A stretch of 17,732 bases of DNA from an uncultured bacterium. GTDB lineage: Bacteria > Bacteroidota > Ignavibacteria > Kapaibacteriales > UBA2268. The notes below the pieces were generated by a model. It saw nothing but the letters and a program-made list of their open reading frames with translations. It had not been told where the DNA came from and made no database searches. Both the position numbers and the translations under genes were made by a program. Below, piece by piece: positions 14,874-17,732 of this stretch. How positions within the stretch are numbered: the first letter of the stretch is position 1; the number at the start of each line of letters is the position of its first letter. The stretch is taken from assembly GCA_937875295.1 (NCBI GenBank), contig CALLXS010000014.1:1-17732 (forward strand). The letters run 5' to 3'.

Positions 14874-15407
14874 ATGAAAAAAATAATTTTATTAATAATG
14901 GCTATAGCTGTATTTTCTATAGCTTGCGACCAAAAAGGGCAAACTGCATCAAAAGAAAGTTCAATTATTGATACTCATAAAGACAATGAAAAAATTGAGC
15001 TAAAAGATTACGGAAAAGATCCTTTTGTATTTGATATCGAAGACGCTACAAAACAAAATGAAAATTTCAGAACAACCCTCTGGACCGGTACTTTTATGCA
15101 GATGACTTTGATGACATTGAAACCGGGTGAAGATATAGGTTTGGAGCTTCATACTGGAACTGATCAATTTATTCGCGTTGAAGAAGGCGAAGGCGAAGTT
15201 CAAATGGGTGATTCTAAAGATAAACTTGATTTTGTGCGCAAAATAGAAGATGATTTTGCATTTTTTATCCCAGCAGGTAAATGGCATAACCTTAAGAATA
15301 CTGGAAATGAACCTTTAAAATTATATTCTATTTATGCACCGCCGCAGCACCCTCACGGCACTGTTCATGAAACAAAAGCTGATGCAGAAGCTGAACACGG
15401 TCACTAA
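14874..15407 (+). CDS. Cupin-domain lipoprotein
   Basis: The product has 177 residues. Residues 1-17 are a lipoprotein signal with lipobox SIAC (Cys18), so the mature protein should be lipid-anchored in the envelope. A single cupin barrel follows (about 45-160): GEDIGLELHTGTDQF carries His93, with E103/E104 following, and PAGKWHNLKNTG carries His138. These are the positions that hold a metal in cupins. The end APPQHPHGTVHETKADA is characteristic of a widespread small cupin group that is normally cytoplasmic and has no signal peptide. Here a lipid anchor and a short linker have been added. The substrate is unknown. The leader has no Shine-Dalgarno sequence, like other genes of the middle segment, and base composition is somewhat less AT-rich than argD, so membership of that segment is likely but not certain. 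Confidence 0.85.
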   Translation: MKKIILLIMAIAVFSIACDQKGQTASKESSIIDTHKDNEKIELKDYGKDPFVFDIEDATKQNENFRTTLWTGTFMQMTLMTLKPGEDIGLELHTGTDQFIRVEEGEGEVQMGDSKDKLDFVRKIEDDFAFFIPAGKWHNLKNTGNEPLKLYSIYAPPQHPHGTVHETKADAEAEHGH

Positions 15408-15429
15408 AATTTTTCCCGTAAAAAATAGA
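15408..15429. other. Probable chimeric junction, right
   Basis: Left of this point genes lack strong ribosome-binding sites and use Bacteroidetes-type promoters. To the right lie a gene and signals of Clostridia type. The change must occur between the cupin stop at 15407 and the SLH gene stop at 15471. I place it before the terminator because that hairpin suits the SLH gene as well. No repeat or mobile element marks the site. Confidence 0.5.
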
Positions 15430-15465
15430 CTGTTTCTCCTATGAGGGAGAAACAGCCGTTTTTTT
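15420..15465. terminator. Bidirectional terminator between the cupin and SLH genes
   Basis: A perfect 10-bp stem, CTGTTTCTCC (15430-15439) and GGAGAAACAG (15446-15455), has the loop TATGAG. On the plus strand seven T residues follow at 15459-15465. On the minus strand six T residues (15425-15420) follow after four bases. It can serve both convergent genes. Confidence 0.85.
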
Positions 15466-15470
15466 ATTTA

Positions 15471-17522
15471 TTAATCAAGCTGAAGAACCTTGTAAAGTAT
15501 TACTGCCATTTCAGCTCTTGAAATCATCGACTTTGGATTCAAATATGAGTTGTTTCCTTGAATTATGCCTGCTTTTACCAAGGTTGCTACTGAGGTAACT
15601 GCATAATCGGACACTGAATTCCTGTCTCTAAAAGCATTTAAATCACTTGCTTTACCTGCGGATAGTTTCTTACCTTCAATTATCAATGCTCTGTCAACAA
15701 GAGTCATGGCGTCCTCTCTGGTTATTCCTGCAGCCGGCCTGAATTTATCTCCGTCGCCCTTTGCAATACCAAGTGATTTGGCAATGGCAATTGCCTTATA
15801 GTAGTAGCTGTCCTTAGGTACATCACTGAAATTGCCCCTGTCGGTTGCTGTTAGGTCCAAAGCTCTGTACAACATAAGCATGAAATCTCCGCGGGTAACA
15901 TTTTGTGCCGGACTGTAATTGTTGTTACCGGTGCCGTTAACTACATCCTCTTCAAACAAATAATCGATATAAGATGCTGCCCATGAATAATCCTTTGTCA
16001 CATCCTTGAAGTACAAAGAGCCCTCTGTTTCAGGCATGGATACAACTTCAATTTTAACCGAACCAGTAAATGAAACTCCATCTACATTGTATCCCGTATA
16101 TTTTATGGTAACTGTTCCGTAGTAATCTCTGTAAGGTACAAATGTAATTCTGTATATAGAAGGAGTATCATCATAGTAATATTTTCTGCTTGCCGTCACA
16201 TCTGAGTCATACCTTGTGGAGGATGTGTAATTATAATAAAGTTTTCCGTATTTTGTTGAAGGCAGAGTAAATGTAACGTAATCCAATTCTTCACCTGTTG
16301 CATCCTCGCATGCATCATTGAAATCTTCATCATCAAATTTAATTGCTGTGTCTTCTTTTGTTGAAATTTTAATATCATCTGCAACCGGAACTTCCTTAGT
16401 AACCGTAATTCTAACCGCGCCTGTATATGATTCCCTGTCAACATTATACCCTGTATATGTAATAACTACAGTTCCTATATATGACGGGTCTGGAACAAAT
16501 GTTATATCATCCAAATCATCTTCATAATACTTTGTAGTTGAAGAAACCTTGGACTGATTTTTTGTATCATATTTGTAATACAAAGTGCCATAAGTTGATG
16601 AAGGTATTGAGAATCTGACATAATCCAAATCTTCCCTTGTAACATCGTAGCATTCATCATTAAAATCATCATAATCAAAATTTTTCGGCGTATATGAGCC
16701 TGTTTTGTATATTATGTCATCAGCGTCAGTATCAAGCTTAATTATTTCGATTTCAATTTCACCGGTATAGGAAACTCCCTTAATATTGTAACCCTTATAA
16801 GTAATAACCACTGTTCCGGAATAATTGTTATATGGTATAAAAGAAATTTTATCTATATCATCACTGTAGTATTTGGAACTTGCTGATACTTTGGATTGAC
16901 TGCTTAAGCCGTAGTTGGAATATAAAGTCCCTCTTGATGAAGAAGGAAGAGTAAACGTAACATAATTTAGTCTTTGCCCGGTTCCGTCTAAACATACATC
17001 TTCAAAATCACCTGCATCAAAACTTACCACTGTGTTTACATATGCAGAAGGATACTTAATTTTTTCGATAACAGGTTGGCCTCTTTTAACATTGACATTA
17101 TACTCGGTGAAGCCCTTAAATTCAGAATCATTGCCTGTAGTGGTTCCCGTATCCTTTCCTGCATAAGTATAATATACCCTCATTGTTACCTGAGAGCCGT
17201 CTACTTTTGCATAAGAAGGTTTTGGATCAATTTTATCCAATTTATAAGCAGTTTCCAACTCGTATGTGACCTTTGAAAGATCTAATGTGTCTCCGCTATA
17301 TTTGTATGGGACAGTAAATGTCACATTGTTCCCTGATATTATAGCTTTTCCCACGGCTGATTCAGGATGGGTGGCTGTTTTAAGAATCATTAAGCCATTA
17401 TCAGCAGCATAGATTAAATTACCGGAGCTTAAAAATGTTGACATTATCATCATTAATGAAAGAACTATTGCCATACTTCTTTTAACTGTATATGGCATGC
17501 AGTCTTTACCTTTTTTACTCAT
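15471..17522 (-). CDS. S-layer-homology surface protein with three 114-residue repeats
   Basis: The product has 683 residues. A signal peptide covers about 1-40 (KRSMAIVLSLMMIMSTFLSS, ending near YAAD). A beta-rich region (about 45-148) is followed by three tandem repeats near 150-262, 263-377 and 378-494. Each repeat has D-F-x-D-x-C, L-(D/N)-YV-x-F, a PSS/PST turn, YGxLY-like strands, KYY-x-DD, a (V/I)P turn, GTVxIxYxGYN and an end TG strand. Cys177, Cys291 and Cys405 are spaced exactly 114 residues. Three SLH domains follow (about 504-548, 565-608, 629-676), with TRGD, TRED and SRAE in place of the ITRAE motif. SLH domains bind pyruvylated secondary cell-wall polymer and hold proteins on the surface of Gram-positive cells. 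The repeats resemble cadherin- or Ig-like modules and may serve adhesion or spacing. GAGGGG six bases before the ATG fixes the start. A Clostridia source is inferred. Confidence 0.9.
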   Translation of the reverse strand: MSKKGKDCMPYTVKRSMAIVLSLMMIMSTFLSSGNLIYAADNGLMILKTATHPESAVGKAIISGNNVTFTVPYKYSGDTLDLSKVTYELETAYKLDKIDPKPSYAKVDGSQVTMRVYYTYAGKDTGTTTGNDSEFKGFTEYNVNVKRGQPVIEKIKYPSAYVNTVVSFDAGDFEDVCLDGTGQRLNYVTFTLPSSSRGTLYSNYGLSSQSKVSASSKYYSDDIDKISFIPYNNYSGTVVITYKGYNIKGVSYTGEIEIEIIKLDTDADDIIYKTGSYTPKNFDYDDFNDECYDVTREDLDYVRFSIPSSTYGTLYYKYDTKNQSKVSSTTKYYEDDLDDITFVPDPSYIGTVVITYTGYNVDRESYTGAVRITVTKEVPVADDIKISTKEDTAIKFDDEDFNDACEDATGEELDYVTFTLPSTKYGKLYYNYTSSTRYDSDVTASRKYYYDDTPSIYRITFVPYRDYYGTVTIKYTGYNVDGVSFTGSVKIEVVSMPETEGSLYFKDVTKDYSWAASYIDYLFEEDVVNGTGNNNYSPAQNVTRGDFMLMLYRALDLTATDRGNFSDVPKDSYYYKAIAIAKSLGIAKGDGDKFRPAAGITREDAMTLVDRALIIEGKKLSAGKASDLNAFRDRNSVSDYAVTSVATLVKAGIIQGNNSYLNPKSMISRAEMAVILYKVLQLD

Positions 17523-17528
17523 AAGTTA

Positions 17529-17534
17529 CCCCTC
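17529..17534 (-). promoter_or_regulatory. Strong ribosome-binding site of the SLH gene
   Basis: On the minus strand GAGGGG lies six bases before the ATG. Such a strong, well-spaced Shine-Dalgarno sequence is usual in Clostridia and contrasts with the weak or absent sites of most genes in the middle segment. Confidence 0.85.
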
Positions 17535-17567
17535 ACTTTATATAATATCAATTAAAACATCAACTAC

Positions 17568-17596
17568 ATTGTAGTATAATTTCTAAAAATTAGCAA
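17568..17596 (-). promoter_or_regulatory. Sigma-A-type promoter of the SLH gene
   Basis: On the minus strand TTGCTA (17596-17591), a 17-base spacer and TACAAT (17573-17568) fit the minus-35/minus-10 consensus of the primary sigma factor of Firmicutes. A 13-base palindrome, ACTACATTGTAGT (17563-17575), covers the minus-10 box and could be an operator. The promoter lies about 45 bases before the start codon. Confidence 0.65.
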
Positions 17597-17621
17597 TAAA
17601 TTGATTTAAAAAACTGTTTCA

Positions 17622-17732
17622 AGGTGTAGACAGTACGTTGCTGTTCACACCTAACAGGATGTCATCTGAGCGTAGCGAAAGATGCCCTAACCCTATTTTT
17701 CAGAGTCTTTTTTCTGAAAAATAGCGGTAGGT
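17622..17732. repeat. Cluster of inverted repeats, likely a dispersed intergenic element
   Basis: Three symmetric units follow one another. AGGTGT/ACACCT arms lie at 17622-17652. Next comes a GTCATCTGAGCGTAGCGAAAGATGC unit at about 17661-17684, with CATCT/AGATG ends. Last is a perfect 12-bp pair, CTATTTTTCAGA (17693-17704) and TCTGAAAAATAG (17713-17724), with an 8-base loop. The middle unit resembles the GTCATCCTGAGCGAAGCGAAGGATC-like sequence that recurs between genes in many anaerobes, from memory rather than from a search. No coding frame is seen, and the element continues off the window. Confidence 0.55.

Overview
The window reads as three pieces of DNA from different sources joined end to end. 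Bases 1 to about 238 are the C-terminal part of a Bacteroidota-type family 4 glycosyltransferase on the minus strand. Bases about 239 to about 15,410 are one coherent, very AT-rich segment from a flagellated Gram-negative bacterium. The rest, to 17,732, is Clostridia-like DNA carrying an S-layer-anchored surface protein. I infer the joins from abrupt loss of protein homology, a change of coding strand, and changes in base composition, ribosome-binding sites and promoter type. An assembly or amplification chimera is the simplest explanation.

The middle segment looks like a flagellated member of the FCB group (Bacteroidetes/Chlorobi/Ignavibacteria/Kapabacteria). The evidence is two near-perfect Bacteroidetes-type promoters (TTTG, 19-20 bp, TAATTTTG), one before a tRNA-Ser gene and one before a lipoprotein gene. 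Other signs are weak Shine-Dalgarno use, beta-barrel-like envelope proteins, lipoproteins, and flagellar genes in an AT-rich background. Most Bacteroidota lack flagella, so an Ignavibacteria- or Kapabacteria-like source fits best, but the exact lineage is an inference.

Layout of the middle segment: (i) two tandem, apparently paralogous envelope proteins with beta-barrel-like C-termini, the first cut at its 5' end by the join; (ii) a secreted von Willebrand A-OmpA fusion and a MotB stator protein, both with peptidoglycan-binding OmpA domains and each preceded by a terminator; (iii) a compact fliW-fliW-csrA-response regulator cluster, likely the post-transcriptional switch linking flagellin level to CsrA activity; (iv) tRNA-Ser(GCU) and a DUF72 protein; (v) flhA, the core flagellar export gate, followed by two unrecognised genes, one encoding a tail-anchored coiled-coil protein; (vi) a convergent lipoprotein gene, then argD (arginine synthesis) and a lipoprotein-anchored cupin, separated by an AT-rich non-coding stretch of about 430 bases.

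The right segment holds one minus-strand gene with a strong GAGGGG ribosome-binding site and a sigma-A-type promoter. It encodes a signal peptide, three repeats of 114 residues and three SLH domains. Beyond the gene lies a cluster of inverted repeats resembling dispersed intergenic elements. The most promising leads are the duplicated FliW next to an extended CsrA with an ANGGA site over its own ribosome-binding site, and the two unknown genes behind flhA. I saw no CRISPR array, transposase or rRNA gene.
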